DNA of 64,000 bases from Oligoflexia bacterium (GTDB lineage: Bacteria; Bdellovibrionota_G; JALEGL01). Shown in pieces: positions 1 through 8,930 of the stretch. Position 1 is the stretch's first letter; each line of letters begins with the position of its first letter. The notes under the pieces were generated by a model. That model had not been told where the DNA came from and ran no database searches. It saw nothing but the letters and a program-made list of their open reading frames with translations. The DNA is taken from NCBI GenBank assembly GCA_035326705.1, contig DAOLES010000005.1:1-64000 (forward strand), read 5' to 3'. Made by a program: the position numbers and the translations under genes.

Positions 1-15
1 ATGATGACCCGCTTC

Positions 16-1230
16 CTACTTTTTTACAACCATACTACTTAAACCTGGCAAACGCTTACCTTCTAAGAAACTTAAAGTTGCGCCGCCACCGGTTGAAATA
101 TGTGCCATTTTTTGGGCATAACCAGACTTAACCACGGCCGCCGCAGAATCACCCCCGCCAATGATACAATTGGCATCTAAATTGGCCAGCTCTTTGGCTA
201 AGCCTATACTGCCAGCATCAAAGGGCTCTTGTTCAAACCAGCCCATAGGACCGTTCCAGAACACTGTTTGACAATCTTGCAACTGCCCAGAAAAATAGTC
301 TAAGGTTTTAGGTCCAATATCCAAAGCCATGACATCATCATCAATTCTGTCATTTTTAGTCACATAAGCTTGATCAATGGCATCCATACTGCTTGCAACC
401 TGATAATCCTTTGGAAAACAAACTCTTACCTTACGATCTCTGGCCATTTGTAATAATTTTTTAGCATAGTCCACTTTATCCGCTTCAAATCTGGATAAAC
501 CCACGCTTTTTCCTTCTGCTTTGAGAAAAGTAAACACCATGGCTCCTCCCAAAAATAAATAATCCACTTTTTTAAGCAAGCTTTCTAAAACTTTAATTTT
601 ATCAGAAACCTTAGCTCCACCCATGATCAATGCAAAAGGTTTGGGCGCATCTTTTAGCAATGGTTCTAAAGCCTTAATTTCTTGTTCAATTAATTTACCA
701 ATACATTTCTGACTATCTTTAAACAAACGTGGCAAAGCATCTACACTGGCATCCGCTCGATGACAAACACCAAAGGCATCGTTGACAAAAACATCATGGT
801 TGGCTTTTAAACCCTGAGCAAAAATAGTATCGTTATCATTCTCTTGGGTATGAAAACGCAAGTTTTCCAGCATCAATAATTGTTGCTGATCTCGCGTATG
901 CAAAATCTTTTTAACAGCATCGCCCACGCAATCATCTGCCAAAATCACTTCGCGATCAAGCACATCACATAAATAAGATGCTACCGGCAGCAACGAATAC
1001 GCTTTAGTAAACTTACCTTTAGGCCGTCCCAAATGTGAAATAAGGGTTACATACGCCCCTTGTTCCAAAAGATAATTCAAGGTAGGCAAGCTGGCCTGGA
1101 TTCGCGTATCATCTGTAATGTTACCCTTTTCATCCAAAGGAACATTGTAATCCATACGGCACAAGACTCGTTTTCCAGCCAAATCAATATCTTCTAAGCA
1201 TGTAATGTGATCTTGATAAAGTGAAATCAT
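16..1230 (-). CDS. pgk: Phosphoglycerate kinase
   Basis: Glycolytic enzyme that transfers phosphate from 1,3-bisphosphoglycerate to ADP in the cytosol. At 404 aa it has the usual bacterial length. Visible family motifs are RMDYNVPLD near residue 25 (substrate-binding N-domain), SHLGRPKG, ENLRFH, GGAKVSDKI near residue 205 and a glycine-rich GGGDSAAAV near the C-terminus (nucleotide-binding domain). The ATG overlaps the stop of the preceding small gene in an ATGA arrangement, so the two are probably translationally coupled. Only 15 bases of the window lie beyond its stop. Confidence 0.98.
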   Translation of the reverse strand: MISLYQDHITCLEDIDLAGKRVLCRMDYNVPLDEKGNITDDTRIQASLPTLNYLLEQGAYVTLISHLGRPKGKFTKAYSLLPVASYLCDVLDREVILADDCVGDAVKKILHTRDQQQLLMLENLRFHTQENDNDTIFAQGLKANHDVFVNDAFGVCHRADASVDALPRLFKDSQKCIGKLIEQEIKALEPLLKDAPKPFALIMGGAKVSDKIKVLESLLKKVDYLFLGGAMVFTFLKAEGKSVGLSRFEADKVDYAKKLLQMARDRKVRVCFPKDYQVASSMDAIDQAYVTKNDRIDDDVMALDIGPKTLDYFSGQLQDCQTVFWNGPMGWFEQEPFDAGSIGLAKELANLDANCIIGGGDSAAAVVKSGYAQKMAHISTGGGATLSFLEGKRLPGLSSMVVKK

Positions 1231-1496
1231 GCTTTGTCCCTGAGCTGGATAGAATCTATTTTATGAAAGGGTAAAAAAATGTGTTGTGGGGGTACTTTTT
1301 GCAAATTAATCAAGGTACTGCCTACAGCATTGATTTCAATAAGCAGACCTGATTCTTTTTCTACCACAACCTTGCCTGAAATACTTTCAACCGGCACTTG
1401 CAGTTCTCTCATATTGTCAAAATAGCTTGTAGGCAATGGCGTGCACAACCATGCAATCACAGCCTTACCCACCAATGAATCTGATATTTTAGTCAT
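1227..1496 (-). CDS. Small conserved-looking protein of unknown function
   Basis: An 89-aa cytosolic protein with no signal peptide or membrane segment, and no domain I recognise. It is mostly short hydrophobic and charged stretches, suggesting a small beta-rich fold (VESISGKVVVEKESG, LLIEINAVGSTLINL). Its stop overlaps the pgk start by four bases, which supports it being a real coupled gene. The ATG start is preceded by only a weak ribosome-binding site. Function unknown. Confidence 0.6.
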   Translation of the reverse strand: MTKISDSLVGKAVIAWLCTPLPTSYFDNMRELQVPVESISGKVVVEKESGLLIEINAVGSTLINLQKVPPQHIFLPFHKIDSIQLRDKA

Positions 1497-1565
1497 GGCT
1501 TGGTGTTAACGTCACTCCAGCATAAATGCAAGCAATTTAAACTTTTAACCACTCCAGACTTGAAG

Positions 1566-2807
1566 TTAAACCAATTGTACTGGCTGATCTTTCTTTTTGA
1601 AGAACTGACATTCCGTTAAGTAATCAGCAATATCTTGAGAAAGTAACAAAAGCACCTCTTCATCCCAGTAAAAAAGTTTTTCTTTAGACCCAGCTTCTTG
1701 CAATAAGCTATTAATTAACTCTACAATGCGTGTAAATGCAAACTCCCAAGAATTTTTTGCCTCATCTGCAGTCCACATAATATATTCTTTATCCGCAATA
1801 TAAATCCGATACCCATGTTTTTCAGGCTCATAAACTTGTCTTAACTTTTTCAATTTTACACCATTAATTTTTAAATGCGGCTGAATTGATTTTAATAAGT
1901 CAAAAGCTCCACCTTCAGCTATATGTTCATACTCAGCAAAAAATTCTCTTTCTACAACATCAAATAACTCATAATTATTGTCTTTAAAATAATCATACAA
2001 CTCTTGATCAACTTGGTTATCAACATATTTAAAAAAACCCAATTCAAGTAATCGTTCAATCCGATCATCTTTTATATCTATGGCTTTATGAGAATCAGCA
2101 TTTTCCTTAAGTACTTTATCCAGTTGTTTTAAATCGGTATCAAAAATTTGAAACTGCTCTGGTTTTAGTTCCGAACGTAAAAATTTTCTTTTTTTAATGC
2201 TCTCTTTCAGTTTCTTTCCTTCCCAGCTAACACTTAAAATCATATCGTTAGCGCCAGAAACTATTTTTAAATTTTCAGAAACATCTTCTTTATAAACCAT
2301 GCATCTAAAATCAATCAATGCTAAAATTTGGCCTGATTTACTTTGTAGAAAAAAACACTCCACATCTTCATGGCGGTCTGAAATAATCCGAAAGGCTTCA
2401 ACATCCAGTTTTATTTCTTTCACTTTTTCAACCTTCAAAAAAGGTTCCCACTGATGGCGACTCCAATTTATCCCTCTTTTATATTCTTGAATTGCCTTGA
2501 TGATATCTGAAGCAGGTAACATCAAGGCAAAACCGATCAAGACGACTTGTATCAATAGATTATTAAAAAAACCTTGCGCAAGCTCATCTCCAGAATTCAA
2601 CATCAATTGTCTTATTAAGAAATATATTCCTACATATATAACAATAAAAATAATTTGTTCAATGATAGCCTTACGACATTCACTGTAATAGGATTGATGA
2701 TGTTGTTCCTTCTCATTTATAAGAGTTGTTCTTTCTTCATGACTAAGCTCTCTTAACGTTTCTTTGATCATCTGATTGATACAACCACAGTTTTTTCTTG
2801 CTTTCAA
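1566..2807 (-). CDS. Membrane-anchored protein of unknown function
   Basis: A 413-aa protein with two hydrophobic segments near the N-terminus (about residues 50-67 and 84-102), followed by a largely charged cytosolic region of about 300 residues. I recognise no enzymatic motif. The N-terminus is uncertain. The longest frame starts at a TTG, just after in-frame stop codons, and puts a Cys-Gly-Cys motif at residues 7-9. The first ATG is codon 13. Neither start has a clear Shine-Dalgarno sequence. It stands alone, with a 374-base gap upstream. Confidence 0.6.
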   Translation of the reverse strand: MKARKNCGCINQMIKETLRELSHEERTTLINEKEQHHQSYYSECRKAIIEQIIFIVIYVGIYFLIRQLMLNSGDELAQGFFNNLLIQVVLIGFALMLPASDIIKAIQEYKRGINWSRHQWEPFLKVEKVKEIKLDVEAFRIISDRHEDVECFFLQSKSGQILALIDFRCMVYKEDVSENLKIVSGANDMILSVSWEGKKLKESIKKRKFLRSELKPEQFQIFDTDLKQLDKVLKENADSHKAIDIKDDRIERLLELGFFKYVDNQVDQELYDYFKDNNYELFDVVEREFFAEYEHIAEGGAFDLLKSIQPHLKINGVKLKKLRQVYEPEKHGYRIYIADKEYIMWTADEAKNSWEFAFTRIVELINSLLQEAGSKEKLFYWDEEVLLLLSQDIADYLTECQFFKKKDQPVQLV

Positions 2808-3181
2808 AGTAAATTATCAATCACAAATTAATTATATGATATGTTAGTGATAGCGAGTCACGTAGCACACATACCCTAACAAGCCATATACAATGTAAAT
2901 AGTGCCCTGCACCTATGCACAATCTTATTTTTATTATTTTTAAATACTTGTCATCAAATTTTTAACTACATCATAGTCATTTAATAAGGTGTTAATCCAC
3001 AAAAAGAGAAAATTGTTTTTTGTGAAAAATTAAGGGGTTGAGGGTTTTAGTCCAATCAGCTTGGTGTTTATAAAAAATAATGCATCCTAAATTTTTTATA
3101 GCCCTATAATAAACATAAAACTAACTTCACAATAAGACCAGAACCACAAAACTCATATGATGACTTTAGTTTTAATTGTGT
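2808..3181. other. AT-rich intergenic region
   Basis: This 374-base stretch separates the zinc-locus end from the membrane-protein gene. It is strongly AT-rich and presumably carries the promoter of the gene at 1566-2807 and the 3' end of the upstream transcript. I see no convincing ORF, tRNA, strong hairpin or repeat. Confidence 0.5.
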
Positions 3182-3898
3182 CTAATGCTGATGTGAGTGC
3201 CCTGGATGACCGTGATCCGCATCTGCTGCTACTTGCGCTTGCGCTGATTTTAAAACTTGGACTTGGTATGCATTGCCCTCTTGTTCAATTTGCACAGGTG
3301 CCGTAACTTTACACCAACTGGGTTTCCTCTGACCTCGCAGTTGTTGATAAACGGCAAAACTGATGTGTGCCCCTTCATACTCATGATCCTCTACCTGATC
3401 GTGATCATGGTCATCATGATTGTGACTATGGTCTTCATGATCATCTTGCTCATCATGTGCCTGACCATTGCCAGAGTGAAATGCAATCCTCACCAGAGCA
3501 ACATGTAAATTTTTGCTTTCAAGGATTTCTTTTGCAATGTCGTGCGTGACAAAAGCTCCACCTTCTTGCTTAATCTCAAGCAATTGCCAAGTATGATTGA
3601 TATGCTCACCATTGTTATCGGTTGATTCAAAAAGCAAATAATCTGAGTTTTTCATTAAATCTTGAAACTCCAAAAAAGGACTTTGTGGTTCATCGCTACC
3701 TATTTCAAAATCATTTAAGATTAACCTTAAATGTTCTCCATCCATACTTAAAGATGCCATAAAACCTGCCATTGCCAAACCACATTGATAGCTTTGCCTG
3801 TGTTGCTTGGAAATAACATCATCGCTTTGAGGGAGCTTACACGCTGCGCATAAAACCATAGCAATTAAAAAAAATACACTCTTGTACTTTATCATCAT
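3182..3898 (-). CDS. His/Asp-rich lipoprotein of the zinc locus
   Basis: A 238-aa predicted lipoprotein, with a hydrophobic signal ending at an Ala-Ala-Cys lipobox (Cys20). Two metal-binding-looking low-complexity regions stand out: an Asp/His stretch near residues 145-175 with repeated H-D-H units, and a C-terminal tail ending HGHPGHSHQH. Such stretches are known zinc or nickel chelators. It is the last gene of a minus-strand run behind the beta-barrel gene, and its ATG overlaps the upstream stop (ATGA). A zinc-scavenging or delivery role at a membrane face is inference; I recognise no named family. Confidence 0.75.
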   Translation of the reverse strand: MMIKYKSVFFLIAMVLCAACKLPQSDDVISKQHRQSYQCGLAMAGFMASLSMDGEHLRLILNDFEIGSDEPQSPFLEFQDLMKNSDYLLFESTDNNGEHINHTWQLLEIKQEGGAFVTHDIAKEILESKNLHVALVRIAFHSGNGQAHDEQDDHEDHSHNHDDHDHDQVEDHEYEGAHISFAVYQQLRGQRKPSWCKVTAPVQIEQEGNAYQVQVLKSAQAQVAADADHGHPGHSHQH

Positions 3899-4431
3899 TC
3901 ATCCTCCTTGTTTGCAAAGACAGGCATGTCAGGAACTTCATTTTTTTCAACAACTTGGCAATCAATATCACCTTGATGCGCCTCACATGAAAAAAACAAC
4001 ATCTGATTGGCGTCTGTTAATACAGCTCTTGCCCAAATTTTTTCTTGTGCTTGCCAAATAACCAATTGTCTAAGCTCTTTGTTTTCCAGTTGATCAACAA
4101 GATGATCAGTGACACTGTCATACCAAGTTTCCATTTCAACAATGCTTAAGTTTTTAAGATCTTGGCTATGATCATGGTCATGCCCATCTTGATCATAGTC
4201 ATGTTGTTGATGATCCTCACTATGATTGTTTGTTTTATCTTCGTGATCGTGAACATGCAGATCTTCTGCATCTCCATCATCACTTTTGAGCTGCACAACA
4301 CTTTGATCTTGACGTAAAGCTTTTACAGCGCGAACCGCTTCTAGCGAGTCTGTACTTTTCATGCCTGTGCAAGCAAACAACAACAAAAGACTCAATGCAA
4401 CTATACTATTGAGACTGTTCTTAGCTCTCAT
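3895..4431 (-). CDS. His/Asp-rich lipoprotein of the zinc locus
   Basis: A 178-aa predicted lipoprotein starting at the ATG at 4431, which has a strong GGAGG six bases upstream. A longer in-frame start at 4452 lies within the preceding gene and lacks such a site. The signal peptide ends in the lipobox LLFAC. An Asp/His-rich segment follows at about residues 58-88, with HDHDH and DGHDHDH clusters. The C-terminal half contains a Cys pair (SCEAHQGDIDCQ), similar in spacing to the pair in the secreted protein upstream. Likely a metal-binding accessory of the zinc uptake locus (inference). Confidence 0.75.
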   Translation of the reverse strand: MRAKNSLNSIVALSLLLLFACTGMKSTDSLEAVRAVKALRQDQSVVQLKSDDGDAEDLHVHDHEDKTNNHSEDHQQHDYDQDGHDHDHSQDLKNLSIVEMETWYDSVTDHLVDQLENKELRQLVIWQAQEKIWARAVLTDANQMLFFSCEAHQGDIDCQVVEKNEVPDMPVFANKEDE

Positions 4432-4753
4432 CTTTAGCCTCCAGAGCTCCAAGCAAGTCTTTGTTGTCTTCTGCTAAATCGCAATGATAGTTTTGATCAT
4501 TCCCATGACAAGAAAACCTTAAATTGAGTTGATCAGGAAAAAGTAAGTTAACCACAATCCTACCTTGCATATATACAGTATTAGAGCCTACAAGATGTTG
4601 TTTGATCCATGCTGCATCACGGGTTTGAAGTCTGCTTTCCAAATCTTCAACACTTAAATTCACCGACTGAACAAAAATATCAATGCCTTTGGCACTGACA
4701 ATAGAGTTAAAAAAGAAAATTAGAGTTAATAATAAATATTTTATTCTATGCAT
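4421..4753 (-). CDS. Small secreted protein of the zinc locus
   Basis: A 110-aa protein with a clear signal peptide (hydrophobic run then SIVSAKG). The ATG at 4753 is chosen because GAAGGGG lies just upstream and it starts 14 bases after the stop of the beta-barrel gene; a longer frame to 4831 would run into that gene. The mature part has a Cys pair (SCHGNDQNYHC) resembling the pair in the following lipoprotein, so the two may be distant relatives. Function unknown; the position suggests periplasmic metal handling. Confidence 0.65.
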   Translation of the reverse strand: MHRIKYLLLTLIFFFNSIVSAKGIDIFVQSVNLSVEDLESRLQTRDAAWIKQHLVGSNTVYMQGRIVVNLLFPDQLNLRFSCHGNDQNYHCDLAEDNKDLLGALEAKDES

Positions 4754-4766
4754 TGCTTCCCCTTCT

Positions 4767-6005
4767 TTAAAAATCATGAGCAGGATGTGCCCCAAACAAA
4801 AATTCAATTCCCAACCATAGACTATGCGCATACATTTCTTCTAAGTGCGTAGCCTGGTCATAATTGTACTGTAATCTTACTCTGGAAAACTCACTGGGAT
4901 AAAAAGCCAACATCGGAGAAACACGAATCCGGTTATCCCTAAATGGATCAAAATCTCTAAATCCTACAGAAGACTCACTGCCACTTGCATATTCAAATCG
5001 AACACCTGCGGCCCAACGCGGACGGAATCCATACAAGACTTGAGAGTAGTAACCCCAATCACTTAAGGTGCCGCCAAAATTGAGTATCGTACTATCGATC
5101 ATACCCAAGTTACTTTGATTCAAACCTGGATCAACATGATAATTTCTTAATAAAAATTCGCTTTCCCAAGTCAGAAATGGCCAGCCTCTTTTAGCATTCA
5201 ATGGAACCCACTTTAAAACATAGTCCACCCCATAAACTTGAGTAAATGTATTTGCTCCAGCGCTGTTGGGTCCTGTTAACAATGAAAACCCTAGTCGTGA
5301 TGCTGTGGTTTCAGAAAAATCCCAGCCGTTGACCCAGCGCAAAGCAAAAACCAATTCAGTCAAACCATTAACATCTCTGTCCACCAGATCTTGACTTCCA
5401 ACCGCTGACTCTTGCGCTCCAGCAAAGCTGATCATGGTTGCCCCCGTTGCATTTTGTGCAGAAAAATACACTTGCGAATACCATGATACTGGCAGTAACC
5501 ACGCTAACTGTGCCCCCAAACCGCGCATTCCATCTGCACCCAGAACTCTGGAATTAATAATGGGTTGATCTTGCCAATTCCAGGCATGAACATGATAAGG
5601 GTTGCTGCGTCCAATTTGTGTTAAAAACTGACCGCCTTTTAACTCTAAACCACCAGGCATGGACAAGGTTTTAAAAAAAGCCTCTTCAAGCTCTAAAAAG
5701 CTTTCGCCCTCTTTACTCAGTCCAAATAAGATATGTGTTTCTGCGGTAAAATAATGATCAACTGCCCCGGTTAAAGAAACTTCTACAGACTGTAAATTAA
5801 AGCCACTGCGCTTGGGGTCATGACCACCGGCTTGCAAAAAGCTTAAAGATTCATCATCCAGACTTGAACCGCCAACTGATAACAAAGCATTGATTGACAG
5901 ATCAATGTATTTTGTCTGCGCATTTTGCACGCTTGTTTGTCCTCTACTGTCAAAGCTGTACAACCACAACAGGACCATCATGGACTTAAATAAAATATGT
6001 TTCAT
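4767..6005 (-). CDS. Outer-membrane beta-barrel protein, zinc-locus type
   Basis: A 412-aa protein with a signal peptide and many alternating amphipathic strands rich in aromatic residues (YSQVYFSAQN, LRLQYNYDQ-like patterns), ending in a strand that closes near F-L-F-G-A-H-P-A-H-D-F. This is typical of a porin-like barrel. It lacks an obvious TonB plug domain. Similar barrels occur beside zinc transporters in other bacteria, so a role in zinc passage across the outer membrane is plausible but inferred. The ATG at 6005 has GAAGG eight bases upstream; a GTG at 6020 is the alternative. A 22-bp palindrome lies about 55 bases upstream of the ATG. Confidence 0.75.
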   Translation of the reverse strand: MKHILFKSMMVLLWLYSFDSRGQTSVQNAQTKYIDLSINALLSVGGSSLDDESLSFLQAGGHDPKRSGFNLQSVEVSLTGAVDHYFTAETHILFGLSKEGESFLELEEAFFKTLSMPGGLELKGGQFLTQIGRSNPYHVHAWNWQDQPIINSRVLGADGMRGLGAQLAWLLPVSWYSQVYFSAQNATGATMISFAGAQESAVGSQDLVDRDVNGLTELVFALRWVNGWDFSETTASRLGFSLLTGPNSAGANTFTQVYGVDYVLKWVPLNAKRGWPFLTWESEFLLRNYHVDPGLNQSNLGMIDSTILNFGGTLSDWGYYSQVLYGFRPRWAAGVRFEYASGSESSVGFRDFDPFRDNRIRVSPMLAFYPSEFSRVRLQYNYDQATHLEEMYAHSLWLGIEFLFGAHPAHDF

Positions 6006-6060
6006 GAAAAAAACCTTCACCTGACCTTTAAATCAAGGGTTTTACGTTTAAAAAGCACCC

Positions 6061-6082
6061 ATTAAAGAGCACGGTCTTTAAT
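6061..6082. promoter_or_regulatory. Palindrome, possible metalloregulator operator
   Basis: Perfect 8-bp inverted repeat ATTAAAGA / TCTTTAAT around a 6-base spacer, upstream of the beta-barrel gene and downstream of the ZnuAB unit. Size and position suit a Fur/Zur-family dimer site, but the sequence does not match the E. coli Zur consensus, so the regulator is a guess. Confidence 0.4.
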
Positions 6083-6148
6083 TGAATGTCTTCAAAATAA
6101 TCAATAAAAAGTATAGGCTTGACTTGGCCCTACTTGAAAAATAAGCAA

Positions 6149-6517
6149 TTAAACGTTTTGCGGAGGAGATCGGTTGCCATCAATACTGTAAAACCTGCTT
6201 TGTATAGTTAACGATGTATTAAAACAGCTTAATGTAAAAAATTCTGGCTCCGATAAAAAACTGACTGTTTGTTGAAAAGGTTTTTTAGACGTTAGCAAAA
6301 AAGTACATAAACCACACTCATCACCGTGATCATGCTCTACTGCATTGATCGAAGATGCATGACTTTGTATTTCATCATGGCAGGTATGGACATGCTCATG
6401 CCGATGAAAAAATGGCAGCATGAAAGCTGTGACCAAAAGGCAATGTATAAACCTTTTCAACATGACGCAACACATAACATACAATTTAAGTTTATTCAAG
6501 TCACTCTCTTTGGGCAT
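6149..6517 (-). CDS. Small His/Cys protein, DUF2946-like
   Basis: A 122-aa protein with an N-terminal hydrophobic segment (about residues 20-37) directly followed by a His-rich stretch (FFHRHEHVHTCHDE), then a motif D-E-C-G-L-C-T-F-L-L near residue 70 and a C-terminal R-S-P-P. Small secreted proteins with CxxC after His residues and an RxPP tail are typical of the DUF2946 group found beside metal-transport genes. A clear paralogue lies at 9613-10014. The ATG overlaps the end of znuB by 17 bases and has AAGG just upstream. The metal-binding role is inferred. Confidence 0.6.
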   Translation of the reverse strand: MPKESDLNKLKLYVMCCVMLKRFIHCLLVTAFMLPFFHRHEHVHTCHDEIQSHASSINAVEHDHGDECGLCTFLLTSKKPFQQTVSFLSEPEFFTLSCFNTSLTIQSRFYSIDGNRSPPQNV

Positions 6518-7316
6518 TAGCCTTGTTGAGAAAAATAGCTTTGACTAAAATCAATAGTAAGGGAACGCAGGTAAACACACCCACGATAAATGCCCCTGAG
6601 GGTAAGTTCCAATAATATGAACCAAACATGCCAAAAACGCTCAGTATTGCCCCTATTCCCCAACCAAACCATAAACGTTTGGCGACATCTTTAAAGAACA
6701 CTGCGCTAAGCAAAGCCGGGACAATTAAAAAAGAAAAAACAATGAGTATCCCTGCCACTTGCACCGAGCTGGTGATCACCACCGCAAACAGTGCATAAAA
6801 GAGAAAATCCATGCTCCAAAGGGATGCTATACCCAAGCTATTAGCCAACAGTGGTTTACGAAAAATATAATACAGCCCAGATACCCCAGAATATATGATA
6901 AAAACTTTGAGAACATCCGCCCATGTCGTCCACAATAATTGACCAATCATGCTGTGTTTAAGATGTTCTGAACCATGCGGCATTTGATCGGCCAAAACAA
7001 TTAAGCTAGCAGAACAAAAAGCAAACAAAACACCTATGACCGCTTCCTGTGATAGTGTTTGCCTAAAACGATTGGATAAGGTTAAAAATGCCGCTGCCCC
7101 CAATGTAAAGCCAAGTGAAAATAAATATTTAACAAGTGATGACGGTTCATGAAAAAAGAAAAAAGGCACCGTAGCCCCTAATGCTGCAACTTGCGCCAAA
7201 GCCAAGTCCACAAATATCACACCACGTGCAAGAACGTGAATACCCAAATAACAATGGATACCCACCAAAATCAAACACATCAGCAAGGGTGCTGCTAAAA
7301 AATTAAGGGCTTCCAT
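6501..7316 (-). CDS. znuB: Zinc/manganese ABC transporter permease, ZnuB-like
   Basis: A 271-aa inner-membrane permease of the ABC-3 family with about eight or nine hydrophobic helices. The N-terminal region LARGVIFVDLALAQVAALG is characteristic of metal-type permeases. It would form the channel for metal delivered by the ZnuA-like protein encoded just upstream. The ATG at 7316 shares one base with the znuA stop (TGATG), so I prefer it over a TTG start at 7334. No cognate ATPase (ZnuC) is encoded in the window, so the energising subunit must be elsewhere. Confidence 0.88.
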   Translation of the reverse strand: MEALNFLAAPLLMCLILVGIHCYLGIHVLARGVIFVDLALAQVAALGATVPFFFFHEPSSLVKYLFSLGFTLGAAAFLTLSNRFRQTLSQEAVIGVLFAFCSASLIVLADQMPHGSEHLKHSMIGQLLWTTWADVLKVFIIYSGVSGLYYIFRKPLLANSLGIASLWSMDFLFYALFAVVITSSVQVAGILIVFSFLIVPALLSAVFFKDVAKRLWFGWGIGAILSVFGMFGSYYWNLPSGAFIVGVFTCVPLLLILVKAIFLNKANAQRE

Positions 7317-8251
7317 CACATTGCTTGTAAACAATTTGAAGCTGCACCGACCACATCATTCATCCAACTAAAATAACTGCTTTGTTTTTTCAACCCCCCA
7401 ACCTCAGGTGCAACATTAACCACCCGCATTTTGGTTTTTTGCGCAATGGTATTGGCTGGCGTTTGATCAAAAATACTTTCCATTAAAATACAGGATATCT
7501 TTTTTTGTTTTATTTGAGCAATTAAGTCCTGAATATGCTTTGCAGTAGGTGGAATACCTGGTTTTGGTTCAATTGAAGCAGCATGCTCAAGACCAAAACG
7601 CTGCAAAAAATAGTTCAGCGTTGTATGGTAGGTAATCACAGACTTATTTTGTAAGAGTGATAATTGCGCCAACCATTGTTTCATATTTGATTGAATTTTA
7701 TTTTCAAATTGTAAAACATTTTTTTGATAGTATTGACTGCTTTGCGGATTGAGCAGACTGAGTTTTTTTTCAATGGCTTTTGCCACATTAATAACACGAA
7801 GAGGATCAAGAAGAATATGCGGGTTACCTTCAGGGTGAACATCCCCCATGGCGCGAGTGATATTTCCTTGAGGAATCTCAATGGGCGTAACTGATTGACC
7901 CGCCACCAAACGGCCTTTTTTGCCCTGCATTAAGTCTAGGTTGCGTGCGCTGGTCACAATTTTATCCAACCATGCATCTTCCAAACCCAAGCCTATGGAA
8001 ATAAGAAGGTCTGCTTTTCTTAGTTTTGCAATGTACGATGGCTTTGCTTGAATGTAATGCGCATCTTGTGAACCTTTAACCAGTGCTGTCACTTGATCCT
8101 TTGTTGTTATTTCTTTTACAATCGCTTCTAAGGTACTGGTTGTCGTAACAATTTCCAATACTTTTGCTTGCGCTGTATTAAAACAAAGAGCGCAGAGCAA
8201 ACACAGTGCAACCCCAATCAACACTTTGTTTATATTTAAATTTTTTAACAT
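7316..8251 (-). CDS. znuA: Zinc ABC transporter substrate-binding protein, ZnuA-like
   Basis: A 311-aa periplasmic cluster A-I binding protein with a signal peptide ending around AQA (residues 27-29). Metal-ligand candidates fit the family pattern: His65 in DAHYIQAKP, His145 in GNPHILLDP and His209 in ITYHTTLNYF. It lacks the long His/Asp-rich loop seen in many ZnuA proteins. In this locus such stretches are instead carried by separate lipoproteins. Zinc is favoured over manganese because of the His-rich neighbours, but the metal is not proven. Confidence 0.88.
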   Translation of the reverse strand: MLKNLNINKVLIGVALCLLCALCFNTAQAKVLEIVTTTSTLEAIVKEITTKDQVTALVKGSQDAHYIQAKPSYIAKLRKADLLISIGLGLEDAWLDKIVTSARNLDLMQGKKGRLVAGQSVTPIEIPQGNITRAMGDVHPEGNPHILLDPLRVINVAKAIEKKLSLLNPQSSQYYQKNVLQFENKIQSNMKQWLAQLSLLQNKSVITYHTTLNYFLQRFGLEHAASIEPKPGIPPTAKHIQDLIAQIKQKKISCILMESIFDQTPANTIAQKTKMRVVNVAPEVGGLKKQSSYFSWMNDVVGAASNCLQAM

Positions 8252-8314
8252 TCTTAGTGACCTATCATTTTATTTCAAAAAAGTTGAGTATTCATACTGC
8301 AATACAATGCAAAA

Positions 8315-8911
8315 CTATTCCGCTTCAATTTCCAAATCTCTACATGTCACACTATTGTTTTCATTAAAACAAAGTATCTGAGCATTATATATATCCGGAT
8401 CTTGAGCATTAATTTTAAAGCGTATTTTCACTTGCCAGGCTTGATCATTATTTTTTTGGATGACAATATTATTTGGATTGGTAATATAGTTTTGTCCTAC
8501 ATCTGGATGCTCAGCCAAAGTTTTTTGCGCCATTTCCATAACCTGCCTTTTGATCACTTCATCATTGGCTTGACTTTTACCTTGAGCCAGTTTTTGTTCT
8601 AAAATCATAATCTTATTGTTTAGTTTTTGTAAAAGTTTCAAAATTTCTATTTCCGTAAGAGAAGCATCACTTTCTTCATGGCCGTGTTCATGACTGTGCT
8701 CTTCGCTTTCTTCAACACCCTCTTCATGATCAACTTCATGCTGTGAATCTTCAATTTGTTCATTCAATTGAGCTATTTTTGATTCTAGACGCCTAAGTTC
8801 TTGAGCATAGCTTTCTTCTTCAAAAACTGCTTCTAAACTCTTCTGATTGGAAGAGCAATGAACCAGCGTTAAACTAACGCCCACTATAAAAAAATTTTTT
8901 AATGCTAACAT
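8315..8911 (-). CDS. Coiled-coil lipoprotein with His/Glu-rich segment
   Basis: A 198-aa predicted lipoprotein. The start at 8911 has GAGGG upstream; a longer frame would overlap the preceding gene. The signal ends at LVHC, with an unusual His before the Cys. Two heptad-like regions (about residues 25-60 and 85-120) suggest coiled coils. They flank a Glu/His-rich stretch (EEHSHEHGHEE). The C-terminal domain has a Cys pair (ILCFNENNSVTC) reminiscent of those in the proteins at 3895-4753. Probably a periplasmic metal-binding accessory placed directly upstream of znuA (inference). Confidence 0.7.
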   Translation of the reverse strand: MLALKNFFIVGVSLTLVHCSSNQKSLEAVFEEESYAQELRRLESKIAQLNEQIEDSQHEVDHEEGVEESEEHSHEHGHEESDASLTEIEILKLLQKLNNKIMILEQKLAQGKSQANDEVIKRQVMEMAQKTLAEHPDVGQNYITNPNNIVIQKNNDQAWQVKIRFKINAQDPDIYNAQILCFNENNSVTCRDLEIEAE

Positions 8912-8930
8912 TGCTCTTCCCTCATTCAAT

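Noticed and set aside
3257..3549. Two plus-strand open frames, one hydrophobic and one His-rich
   Set aside because: They are antisense to the Asp/His codon repeats of the lipoprotein gene at 3182-3898; the composition is a by-product of those repeats and there is no ribosome-binding site.
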